From Terriglobus sp. RCC_193 (GTDB lineage Bacteria; Acidobacteriota; Terriglobia; Terriglobales; Acidobacteriaceae): a DNA stretch of 64,000 nt. Location of the stretch: positions 868,001 to 932,000 of the forward strand of contig NZ_JBFUPK010000001.1 in assembly GCF_041355105.1 (NCBI RefSeq). Direction: 5' to 3'. Positions 57,401-64,000 of the stretch are shown here, one piece after another. Position 1 is the first letter of the stretch; every line of letters starts with the position of its first letter. The translations under genes were made by a program, and so were the position numbers. Under the pieces are notes generated by a model that saw only the letters and a list, made by a program, of their open reading frames with translations, ran no database searches and was not told the origin of the DNA.

Positions 57401-60343
57401 ACCGGAACAGACATTGCCACGGTTTCCTTGAGTTCCTCAAGCGCTGGCAAACCTGCGTCCGTGGTCGTCAGCGGCAATGGTGTACCGCTGACGGGGTTAA
57501 TCCTGACGCCTTTGACCGAAGACTTTGGTCCGATTGCGGTGCATACCACCAGCACCGCCACTGTATTTCAGCTGACCAACGCGACCTCCGCAGCCATCGC
57601 AACCATGGGCGCAACGATAACAGACGACTTCAATGCCAGCGCGGAGGCTACCGGAGGTATGTCCTGCGCTGCTGCCACGGTGCAGCCCGGTGCAAGCTGT
57701 TTCGTCCCGGTGCGCTTCGTTCCTACCGCAGCAGGGACACGCAGTGGCAAGTTAACTGTGCAGACTTCAACTGGCAACGCCACTGCAACTCTGACAGGAA
57801 CCGGCTCGGACGATCCAGGAATCAGCTTCACTCCCGGAGAACTGCGTTTCGACAATGTGCCCGCCCTCACAGCGACACAACAGACGATCACGCTGACGAA
57901 CACAAGCGTGATCCCCGAGAGCATCGGCACACCTGCCAGTAGCGACTCGCACTTCACGGTCAGCAGTGGTTGTTCCACCCTTGCGGCTGGCGCATCCTGC
58001 ACGCTGACAGTTACCTATCAGGCGATAGCCGCGCTCAGCAGCGGTGTCCTTATCATTCCCGTTACCACATCGCCTGCCGGTGCCGCATCCACGGCGACAT
58101 ACGCCATTGCACTCACCGGTCAGTACACCTCGGAATCTGCGGGGATTCAGATCATTCCGGGGGAACACACCACCGTCAATTTCGGATCGGCTGCAACGAA
58201 CAGTGTCGCCGAGAGTCGCGTGTTGCACGTGAATAATCTCAGTGGCAAAGCGCTGACGCTCAGCGTTGCAGCGCCACGTAACTTTTCCGTCGCGTCCAGT
58301 AACTGCGGAGGACTTGCAGTAGGCGGAAGCTGCGACCTGACAGTGCAGTTTGTGCCGCAAATCAGTGGCAGCATCACCGGTACTCTCTTCCTGTCAGGAA
58401 CGCCGACCGATGGCTCAGCAACACAAAACGGCCTTGGATACCTCGAAGGATACGGCGAGGGCGTTGGAAACCTCAGCGTTACTGGCAATATCTCTCCCCT
58501 GGGCGTGCTGCAGTTTGGGCAAGCCACATCGGGGCAGACCGCATCGCAGACGCTTACCGTAACCAATCCCATAACTACAGGCGCTGGCACCGATATCACA
58601 GTCCGTCGCATCCGGTCTGAAGCGCCATTTCTTACTGAGAGCAACTGTGGACAGCCGCTTGCCCCGGGACAGAACTGCACCATCACCGTGGCGTATGCAC
58701 CGGTGTATCAGGTGACCGGGAGTACGGCGCTGCTGACCGGGCGCAGTGATACCTCCAGCATCACCATAGAAAGTGATGCGAGCAATGCGCCCCAGTTCGT
58801 TGCATTGAGTGGGCAGGCTGCTCCAATCACATCGTCTACCGCGAGCAGCGGTGGAATTCTGCAGACCTATTCGCTCAGCCAGAGTTCACTTACTTTCGTC
58901 AACACAGCAGTCGGTGGCAGCTCCCCGGCGCAGATAATTGAACTGGCCAATACGGGTACGACCACAGTTCATATCCAGAAGCTCATTACGTCATCGGGCT
59001 TCATTGCTTCAGGCAACTGTGCCACGCTTTCTGCGGGGAATACGTGCAGTATCGTCGTGAACTATCAGCCGCAATCAACCGGCATGACAACCGGCACGCT
59101 GGAGATTCAGAGCGACGCAGTCGCATCTCTGGAATTCGTAACACTAGTGGGTACCGGCAGCGCGGCTTCTGTTTCTCTTACGCCGCAACCCATCGACTTT
59201 GGCCGCGTCCTGGTGGGTGCAAGCAGTTCTCAATTCGCGACGCTCACCAATACCGGCGCCGTCCCCGTCACGATGAATAGCGTGGGCATTGCAGGCGCGA
59301 ACTTCTCGCTGGCAACGTCATCTTCTTCGTCGACCGCGTGTCCCACTTCTGGCGGCGCATTGAACGCAGGCGCATCCTGCACCGTTGCCGTTGTGTTCAC
59401 ACCGACCTCTACAGGTACACTCCGGGGCACACTGTCCGTCGCAACTTCGGCTACCTCGTTGCCGTTGCTGGTTGCATTGTCCGGTGTGGGTACTCAACCA
59501 CTGCTCACTGTAACGCCAACCTCGCTCGGATTCGGTAATGTTCCCCTTGGCTCCAACAAGACGCTTTCGCTGACGCTGCGCAATGTCGGATCGGACCCTG
59601 TTGATGGTCTCGGATTCACTGCCAGTAAATACTTCAGCGTGACCAGCACCTGCGGTATCACGACGCTGAATGCGTCGTCGTCCTGCTCTGTGAGCATCAC
59701 TTTTACTCCCTCCACCACAGGTGCCGTGAACGGCACGCTTACCATTCGAAGCACGGACCCGGCCTCGCCATTGAACGTCCCTTTAACTGCAAGTGGTATC
59801 GCGGGTGGCGGAGGTGGCGGACTTCTATTGACAGTGAATGGCGGCTCCAGTGCTTCGGTAACGGTACAGCAAGGCATTGCCGCGACCTACTCGCTCAGCG
59901 TTGCCCCCACAAACGGGTTTGCTGGCTCCGTCGCGCTTACCTGCACACCGGACGCTACCGTCGCGTATGCCACCTGTTCTCTATTGCCTTCTACGGTGAC
60001 ATTGAGTAGCGGGTCGCAATCATCCGTTGCCACCATCACGACTGTAACGGCCGTCAATTCGAACACTGCGAAGCTTGAGTCGAACTCCCGTGGTGGAATC
60101 GTCCTCGCTTGCATCCTGCCTGCGGGGGGAATGCTCCTCTGGCTGCGCCGCCGCAGGCTTCAGGGCATCCTTCCGTTGTGCCTGTTCTGCATCTCACTGA
60201 TCGGTTGTGGCAGCGGGGGCGACCTGCGTATCCGTTATGTCGAACCCGGCACGTACACGTTCCACGTCACAGCGAGCGCCACAAACGGCACGCCAGCTTC
60301 GCAATCCGTCAAACTTACGCTTGTGGTAACCCCTCGAACCTAA
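54464..60343 (+). CDS. Giant exported choice-of-anchor D (ASH/Hydin-like) repeat protein
   Basis: About 1959 residues from the ATG at 54464, which gives a signal peptide (RFCASLTVFLAIAGFACAQ). An N-terminal propeller region (about 25-400, SBBP-like: AGNLYTLFDAHDGVRILKL) is followed by around twelve Ig-like ASH modules of 90-110 residues, each ending near GASCTVxVxFxPTxxG (for example AGGATCKVNVMFTPSAAG, NAGASCTVAVVFTPTSTG). The last domain (TVQQGIAATYSLSVAP) is interrupted by two hydrophobic stretches joined by an Arg-rich turn (LACILPAGGMLLWLRRRR, then LPLCLFCISLIGCGSGG) before its final strand. A cell-surface adhesion role is likely. Confidence 0.9.
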   Translation: MRLKFRFCASLTVFLAIAGFACAQQVSLLGLRSLNHAGAFRSLKQDAAGNLYTLFDAHDGVRILKLSADGSQLLAQTQLGQAGDTAIALALDSTGNIYVTGTSTSTGSLSGTSGAAFPSRADSTTNSFVARFSPTFTLQWLSFAGSGKTAVTAIDATTSTVYITGGIYAATLPVTSGGIQQVPAVNSSGNGFVEAFHTANGTLQYATYLTGANGDTQPAAIVADSTGAAYIAGTTTATGYPTTSALTPVMRYAASYPVSGFVTKLTAAGDGFLFSTFIPGNGLTSAALDGSGSLLLSGNIAPGLFPLTVAQQPIASGLSYQSAVRLSLDGAQVLSSTLLAPSSLTSVSSIAPGNNGQAWVFASSIPASLLPVQPLENLGDAAAFRVGSDGKVDRITRIGGIPVNNSGYASLPVTEGGILLQNSGHVALAASIAPTLSSELLPTEHYDLALAQAPNNVLPSTVRDALPLASCSGSACSGSAALLAQLAPDAVTPQLALSIDDHPNLVLRNLGPADATGVQISATNYIVTNGCGSTLAAGAECSITLAGTTAGSITVQATNAPAFTTALPSTSRTSDAIVVTPHALDFGISTAASTPNTRTLTIRNLSNTAQTFLSARINTGSSAYSLAQSASTCSTTTDGLQKTLAPNSSCTITLALTPSAISGNDAAVSATWQVGNYDIPLTGYAQAAATSLSATTIDFGRQYVNGIRTPRYLYLSNASDTAQAHAAVASTNAVFTVTDECSAMLQPRSICRIAIGYLSTAAPGSDALSLVVDGTAVTVLGETLPQPSITGSSTNPNLTVSATSLVFSDLVTVTTASTAVQTVIVGNIGAVAFALQVAITGDFTQTTDCPALLAGGATCKVNVMFTPSAAGLRQGLLAVTAGSAGPAYVSLSGTGTAILPQNNGLAYGDIPLNTPSVQWLKVQQGFVSATASSSDAAYKVILVEDIGYGHGQPTASSFSSTATGSCLNCWLGIQFQPATTGTDIATVSLSSSSAGKPASVVVSGNGVPLTGLILTPLTEDFGPIAVHTTSTATVFQLTNATSAAIATMGATITDDFNASAEATGGMSCAAATVQPGASCFVPVRFVPTAAGTRSGKLTVQTSTGNATATLTGTGSDDPGISFTPGELRFDNVPALTATQQTITLTNTSVIPESIGTPASSDSHFTVSSGCSTLAAGASCTLTVTYQAIAALSSGVLIIPVTTSPAGAASTATYAIALTGQYTSESAGIQIIPGEHTTVNFGSAATNSVAESRVLHVNNLSGKALTLSVAAPRNFSVASSNCGGLAVGGSCDLTVQFVPQISGSITGTLFLSGTPTDGSATQNGLGYLEGYGEGVGNLSVTGNISPLGVLQFGQATSGQTASQTLTVTNPITTGAGTDITVRRIRSEAPFLTESNCGQPLAPGQNCTITVAYAPVYQVTGSTALLTGRSDTSSITIESDASNAPQFVALSGQAAPITSSTASSGGILQTYSLSQSSLTFVNTAVGGSSPAQIIELANTGTTTVHIQKLITSSGFIASGNCATLSAGNTCSIVVNYQPQSTGMTTGTLEIQSDAVASLEFVTLVGTGSAASVSLTPQPIDFGRVLVGASSSQFATLTNTGAVPVTMNSVGIAGANFSLATSSSSSTACPTSGGALNAGASCTVAVVFTPTSTGTLRGTLSVATSATSLPLLVALSGVGTQPLLTVTPTSLGFGNVPLGSNKTLSLTLRNVGSDPVDGLGFTASKYFSVTSTCGITTLNASSSCSVSITFTPSTTGAVNGTLTIRSTDPASPLNVPLTASGIAGGGGGGLLLTVNGGSSASVTVQQGIAATYSLSVAPTNGFAGSVALTCTPDATVAYATCSLLPSTVTLSSGSQSSVATITTVTAVNSNTAKLESNSRGGIVLACILPAGGMLLWLRRRRLQGILPLCLFCISLIGCGSGGDLRIRYVEPGTYTFHVTASATNGTPASQSVKLTLVVTPRT

Positions 60344-60373
60344 AGCGGTTGCGAGCGCGATTAGCCTTCTGGA

Positions 60374-61531
60374 TCAGACAGCTTTGACGACTTCGCTCAT
60401 GGGAATTTGTTCTGCAATCTCGACACCAAAGCCCTGTAATGCGGGAACGTGTGTAGGACGCGATACAAGCAACCGCAGCCGATGAATCCCCAGGTCCGAA
60501 AGTATCTGCCCACCAATGCCGGTGTGCCGCAGCGTCTGCGTCTGATCCTTCCCGCGTGGCGCACCGTCACGATGCAACACCATGCGAGGCGGCGTCACCG
60601 TGCGGTCGATGCCAAAACCACGGCTGCCATTGTGGAGGTAGACCAGTGCACCGCGACCCTCTTCGCCAATCAGACGCAACGCCTTTTCAATGCTTTGCTT
60701 GCACTCGCAACTGTCATGGCAAAAGATGCCGCCCGCCAGACAATGCGTATGAACACGAACCAGTGGCGCTTCTGCACCGCCCGCAGCCGTGACGTCGCCC
60801 ATGACGAGCGCGAGATGGCTTTCACCCTCCTCCACATCGCTGGCGTAGGCAATGGTGCGGAATTCTCCCCAGGGTGTGCGCAGCAGCGTCTCTGCCTCGC
60901 GATGAATGTAGCGCTCATGCTGTAGCCGATAGCGAATCAGCTCCGCGACGGTCAGCATCGCCATATCGTGTTCGCGGCAGAAAGTAACCAGGTCCGGCAC
61001 CCGCGCCATGGTGCCGTCTTCGTTCATGATTTCGCAGATCACACCGGCAGGAATCAAGCCGGACATGCGTGCCAGATCGACGGATGCTTCCGTTTGTCCT
61101 GCCCGCACCAGCACGCCGCCCTTCCGAGCGCGCAAAGGAAACACATGGCCCGGACGCGCCAGATCGGCAGCGGTGCTTCCCGGATTCACCGCCGTAAGAA
61201 TCGTATGCGCTCGGTCGGCAGCGGAAATACCCGTTGTTACGCCTTCGCGAGCTTCAATGCTCTCCGTAAACGCTGTGCCGAAGCGCGAAGTATTCTCGCT
61301 GGCCATGGGCAGCAGACGTAGATAATCGGCGCGCTCCTCGGTAAGCGTCAGGCAGATCAATCCGCGACCGTGCTTCGCCATGAAATTGATCGCCTCTGGC
61401 GTGACGTGTTCCGCCGCAAGGGTCAGGTCGCCCTCATTTTCGCGGTCTTCATCGTCCACCACAACGATCATCTTCCCCGCGGCAAACTGACGCAGCGCTT
61501 CCGGTACATCGACAAACGGGCTCTCAGGCAT
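60374..61531 (-). CDS. ribB: RibBA-type protein: DHBP synthase with a degenerate GTP cyclohydrolase II domain
   Basis: 385 residues from the ATG at 61531 (TGGAG site upstream; an open stretch further upstream is not homologous). The N-terminal domain keeps the DHBP-synthase signature [18 protein letters not shown] and [13 protein letters not shown], so it should make 3,4-dihydroxy-2-butanone 4-phosphate for riboflavin. The C-terminal half looks like GTP cyclohydrolase II ([20 protein letters not shown] keeps three Cys), but the RQEGRNIGLLNKI loop and the DERDF catalytic region of E. coli RibA are replaced by [13 protein letters not shown] and a shorter segment. GTP hydrolysis is therefore doubtful. 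Confidence 0.9.
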   Translation of the reverse strand: MPESPFVDVPEALRQFAAGKMIVVVDDEDRENEGDLTLAAEHVTPEAINFMAKHGRGLICLTLTEERADYLRLLPMASENTSRFGTAFTESIEAREGVTTGISAADRAHTILTAVNPGSTAADLARPGHVFPLRARKGGVLVRAGQTEASVDLARMSGLIPAGVICEIMNEDGTMARVPDLVTFCREHDMAMLTVAELIRYRLQHERYIHREAETLLRTPWGEFRTIAYASDVEEGESHLALVMGDVTAAGGAEAPLVRVHTHCLAGGIFCHDSCECKQSIEKALRLIGEEGRGALVYLHNGSRGFGIDRTVTPPRMVLHRDGAPRGKDQTQTLRHTGIGGQILSDLGIHRLRLLVSRPTHVPALQGFGVEIAEQIPMSEVVKAV

Positions 61532-61594
61532 ACGGCTCCAGTGTAATCTTCCCTTCTTTCGGATGCGCCAAGGAAAGAAAGGCTTCGAAAAAGC

Positions 61595-61624
61595 AAAGGG
61601 CTTCGCCCGAAGACGAAGCCCTTT
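61595..61624 (-). terminator. Terminator of the 75-aa gene
   Basis: AAAGGGCTTCG (61595-61605) pairs with CGAAGCCCTTT (61614-61624) around an 8-nt loop. On the minus strand the stem is followed by GCTTTTTCG. It lies 20 bp after the stop of the small gene at 61644. Confidence 0.8.
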
Positions 61625-61643
61625 CATTACTGATTTCAATTCC

Positions 61644-61871
61644 TTACAGGGTGGACTCGATTTCAAATCCCCACGCTTCTAACAGCGCCTCTGGAATGTA
61701 CTTCGAGTTCTTGTTACGACGAGCCCACTCACGCAACCGCGTAGACCGCACATACTGGTCCGGGGTCAGCTTGTATTCCTTCACGATCAGCTCAAACGAT
61801 GTCACCGTCGGGACGACCGGCCCAATCGGCTCCGGCTTGCCCCAGTTCGGATTGCCACGACGCTTCGCCAT
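61644..61871 (-). CDS. Hypothetical protein, 75 aa
   Basis: A small soluble, basic protein (RRGNPNWGKPEPIGP then FELIVKEYKLTPDQYVRST, and LREWARRNKNSKYIPEALLE). I do not recognise it. It is flanked by its own strong-looking promoter and terminator, so it is an independent gene. The conserved-looking helical core suggests a nucleic-acid- or protein-binding role, which is speculation. It may be an acidobacterial orphan family. Confidence 0.75.
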   Translation of the reverse strand: MAKRRGNPNWGKPEPIGPVVPTVTSFELIVKEYKLTPDQYVRSTRLREWARRNKNSKYIPEALLEAWGFEIESTL

Positions 61872-61939
61872 GCACGCTCCCTCACGTCAATTCGTTGGCC
61901 ACTGCTCAGCGCATTTCGCGAACCCGCAGCCAACACCTT

Positions 61940-61968
61940 AGTATACCTCGATTTTGGCCTGATTCCAA
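61940..61968 (-). promoter_or_regulatory. Sigma70-like promoter of the 75-aa gene
   Basis: Minus-strand TTGGAA (61963-61968), a 17-bp spacer and a perfect TATACT (61940-61945), about 60 bp upstream of the ATG at 61871. This is the best consensus match I saw in the window. Confidence 0.6.
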
Positions 61969-62030
61969 GTCGAAGCACCCGCCCATCCTCACGGCACGCT
62001 AAGATGTCTATCGGAACAAGGAGTTGCCGA

Positions 62031-63446
62031 TTGGATCGTCGGGATTTTCTTCGAAAAAGTGGAATTGCAGCAGCCGCACTGACCGCCAGCGGTGAGATGC
62101 CGGCCCAGCAGACGCCTCGGCGCCGACCGAACATCATCCTGTATCTTTCAGACCAGTTCCGGTGGGACTTTGTAGGAGCGAACGGAGCCAATAGTTCCAC
62201 GCGGACTCCCAATCTGGATGCCATGGCGCGTCGCGGGACCAATTTCACGCACGCCATCACCAATCAGCCGGTCTGTGCTCCCTCGCGCTCGGTCCTGTTC
62301 ACCAGTCGTTATGCCACGGAAACCGGTGTGTGGCAGAACGGCCCCGGAATGCGGCAGGATCTGCCCACACTGGCCGGCGAACTGCGCAAGGCTGGCTACA
62401 CCGCAAACCTGATTGGCAAATGGCATCTGGCTCCCGGCAATGCAAAGCAAGGTGGTCCCGGTGCCGTGGCTCCGGAATGGCGCGGCGGGTTTGACGATTT
62501 ATGGGAGGGTGCAAACGCGTTGGAGCATACCAGCCATCCCTATGAAGGCACTCTCTACGACCGCGATGGCAAGGAGATCACCTACAAAGACCGTTACCGC
62601 GTGGACTTTCTAACCGATCGCGCCGAACAGTTCCTGCGGCAGAAGCATGACAAGCCCTTCTTTCTCTTCGTGTCGCAACTGGAACCGCATCAGCAGAACG
62701 ACCTGAATCGCATGGTCGGCCCCAAGGGATCGGCAGAGCGATTTATCAATGCCTACGTCCCTCCTGATCTGCGCGCATTCCCCGGTGATTGGCACCAGCA
62801 GTTGCCGGACTATTACGGAGCCTGCGAAAGCATTGATGCTTCTGTGGGCCGTTTGCACAACGTGCTGAAGGAAACCGGACAGGACGAAGACACCATCTTC
62901 ATCTTCTTCTCAGACCACGGCTGCCACTTCATGACACGCAATACGGAATACAAACGCTCCACGCACAACAGCAGCATCCGTGTACCCATGATCATCGACG
63001 GCGCGGGCTTCAACGGAGCGCAGCAGATCAGCCAGCTCGTGGGCATCATCGATATGGCACCGACGCTGCTACAGGCCGCAGGCGTCCCAGTTCCCTCTTC
63101 ATGGAAGGGTCGCAGTTTTCTGCCTCTGTTGCAGGACGGAGCCGCACGCACCGCATGGCCAGATCAGCAACTGGTACAGATCAGCGAGTCCATGACGGCA
63201 CGTGCTCTTCGCACACAGGACTGGACCTATTGCGTAGCCGATATCTCCGGCGTCAGGAACGCCGCAAGTCCGCAGTACATGGAATGGCAGATGTACGACC
63301 AGCGCAACGATCCGCACGAACTGGTAAACCTTGCCGGACGCAAAGAGTATCGCGAAAAAGCGAAGGAGTTAAAGGCACTCCTTTTGGAACACATGAAGTA
63401 TGCCGGTGAGAGCGCCGAGATTAAAGATGCGACGCTCTACCACTAA
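62031..63446 (+). CDS. Sulfatase (Tat-exported arylsulfatase family)
   Basis: About 471 residues from a TTG at 62031, preferred over the ATG at 62004 because AAGGAG lies 7 nt upstream. Either start keeps the Tat-type signal RRDFLRKSGIAAAALTASG. The alkaline-phosphatase-like fold has NIILYLSDQFRWDFVGANG, the formylglycine site CAPSR (Cys about residue 82) in PVCAPSRSVLFTSRYATETG, and the metal-binding SDHGCHFMTRNTEYKRS. Oxidation of the Cys to formylglycine by an FGE or anSME enzyme is required; neither gene is in the window. Substrate unknown; probably a sulfated glycan. Confidence 0.93.
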   Translation: MDRRDFLRKSGIAAAALTASGEMPAQQTPRRRPNIILYLSDQFRWDFVGANGANSSTRTPNLDAMARRGTNFTHAITNQPVCAPSRSVLFTSRYATETGVWQNGPGMRQDLPTLAGELRKAGYTANLIGKWHLAPGNAKQGGPGAVAPEWRGGFDDLWEGANALEHTSHPYEGTLYDRDGKEITYKDRYRVDFLTDRAEQFLRQKHDKPFFLFVSQLEPHQQNDLNRMVGPKGSAERFINAYVPPDLRAFPGDWHQQLPDYYGACESIDASVGRLHNVLKETGQDEDTIFIFFSDHGCHFMTRNTEYKRSTHNSSIRVPMIIDGAGFNGAQQISQLVGIIDMAPTLLQAAGVPVPSSWKGRSFLPLLQDGAARTAWPDQQLVQISESMTARALRTQDWTYCVADISGVRNAASPQYMEWQMYDQRNDPHELVNLAGRKEYREKAKELKALLLEHMKYAGESAEIKDATLYH

Positions 63447-63507
63447 CGCCACATCACCATCAGCATTCCACAGCACGAGCCTGCGGCGGACTCTACAATA
63501 GATGCAA

Positions 63508-63594
63508 GCCCGGATGGTGAAATCGGCAGACACAGCGGACTTAAAATCCGCAGACCGCAAGGTCGTGGGGGTTCAAGTCCCCCTCCGGGCACCA
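63508..63594 (+). tRNA. tRNA-Leu (UAA anticodon)
   Basis: GCCCGGA ... TCCGGGC with A discriminator and encoded CCA, 87 nt, with a long variable arm. The anticodon arm GCGGA-CTTAAAA-TCCGC gives TAA (UAA), reading Leu UUA/UUG. The T arm is GGGGGTTCAAGTCCCCC. A TACAAT hexamer at 63494-63499 is a possible -10 element. Confidence 0.96.
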
Positions 63595-63699
63595 CAATGA
63601 TGAGAGTCGAGGCAGCAACTTTCCAGTCCGGGAAATGGACGGAAGGCAATATGCTTCCGCGCGAACAATGTAAGAACATCTCCCAAGTACACTGACTGT

Positions 63700-64000
63700 A
63701 TGATCATCGCCGCGCGCATCTTTCGTCTGCTGGCTCTTGCTGTCTGGCTTGGTGGCATCGTCTATTTCGGAGCAGTCGTCGCGCCCGGTGCGGCCGGTAT
63801 TTTTGGCACCACGGAGCGCTTCGCTGACTTCATTGGCCGCTCCATTCTTATGCTGCACATGATCGGCATTTACTGCGGCATTGTCATGCTGGTTGCGCTG
63901 CGGTTCCTGAATAACCGCGCCTTCAAGCCGCTGTGGCAGGGCGTGCTCATCCTGCTCATGCTAGTGCTTACGTTCGTATCGAATCGCGCCATCGTTCTGC
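63700..64000 (+). CDS. DUF4149 membrane protein (partial, runs off the window)
   Basis: The first 100 codons of a membrane protein. Helix 1 is RIFRLLALAVWLGGIVYFGA, helix 2 MLHMIGIYCGIVMLVALRFL, and helix 3 LWQGVLILLMLVLTFVSNRA, matching DUF4149 (its F/Y-x-G..AP then LxRxxxxLxxxG/IG pattern). Function unknown; the family is widespread and often paired with export or lipid genes. The 3' end lies outside the window. Confidence 0.85.
   Translation, partial: MIIAARIFRLLALAVWLGGIVYFGAVVAPGAAGIFGTTERFADFIGRSILMLHMIGIYCGIVMLVALRFLNNRAFKPLWQGVLILLMLVLTFVSNRAIVL

Noticed and set aside
61532-61643. FMN riboswitch upstream of the RibBA-type gene
   Set aside because: The 112-bp gap holds the 3' end and terminator of the small gene; no FMN aptamer blocks are visible.
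1-64000. Insertion sequence, prophage or integrative element
   Set aside because: No transposase, integrase or phage structural gene, and no direct repeats seen next to the four tRNA genes.

Overview
The window looks like a chromosomal segment of an acidobacterium of the Terriglobus/Granulicella/Edaphobacter type. This rests on family content, not on a search: a TIGR03435-type protein (18535-19278), a giant choice-of-anchor D repeat protein (54464-60343), a DUF6982-like protein, and many short conserved-looking proteins I cannot name. Coding density is high, GC is moderately high, and strands alternate freely. I see no transposase, integrase, phage gene, CRISPR array or rRNA; it reads as core chromosome.

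Layout. 1-7400: YebC regulator, a VOC-fold enzyme, lysA with a PspC-like protein, two secreted TPR proteins and a SET-domain protein. 7439-11351: a HicBA toxin-antitoxin pair, then dnaX, ybaB and a class A beta-lactamase-like hydrolase. 11405-15006: tRNA-Arg, metE under a cobalamin riboswitch, and a divergent secreted DUF6454-like protein. 15008-22883: holB, a GAF-PAS-GGDEF-EAL protein, the TIGR03435 protein, and a tight minus-strand run (DUF6982-like, lpxD, response regulator-PAS, lipoprotein, tmk). 23116-32157: a tRNA nucleotidyltransferase with a histone-H1-like tail, YdcF-like protein, metallo-hydrolase, secG, tRNA-Leu(GAG), HAD phosphatase, a Ser/Thr kinase with a TPR-like C-terminus, and an FG-GAP protein. 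32303-40486: tRNA-Ser, an asparagine-synthetase-like enzyme without the glutaminase cysteine, and a CzcCBA/CusCBA-type metal efflux operon. 40847-48819: glycosyltransferase, thiS, thiD, pyrF, a 59-residue zinc ribbon, a degenerate CPBP protein, accA, DoxX and DUF4136. 48891-64000: dnaE, an aminotransferase, a HAD phosphatase, the giant repeat protein, a RibBA-type protein with an eroded RibA half, a sulfatase, tRNA-Leu(UAA) and the start of a DUF4149 protein.

How the genes connect. Three DNA polymerase III subunit genes (dnaX, holB, dnaE) plus tmk and pyrF give the window a replication and nucleotide flavour, although they are not in one operon. Cofactor genes (ribB-like, thiS, thiD) and lysA/metE are housekeeping. 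The B12 switch on metE implies that the cell also has or imports cobalamin and a MetH-type enzyme. The clearest accessory unit is the metal efflux operon.

I found no convincing new multi-gene system. The most unusual items are the nucleotidyltransferase with a Lys/Ala/Pro tail, the 17-bp hairpin that encloses the start codon of the YdcF-like gene, two enzymes whose active sites look lost (CPBP and the RibA half), a SET-domain protein with a post-SET-like cysteine cluster, and the cyclase/synthetase-like AsnB paralogue.
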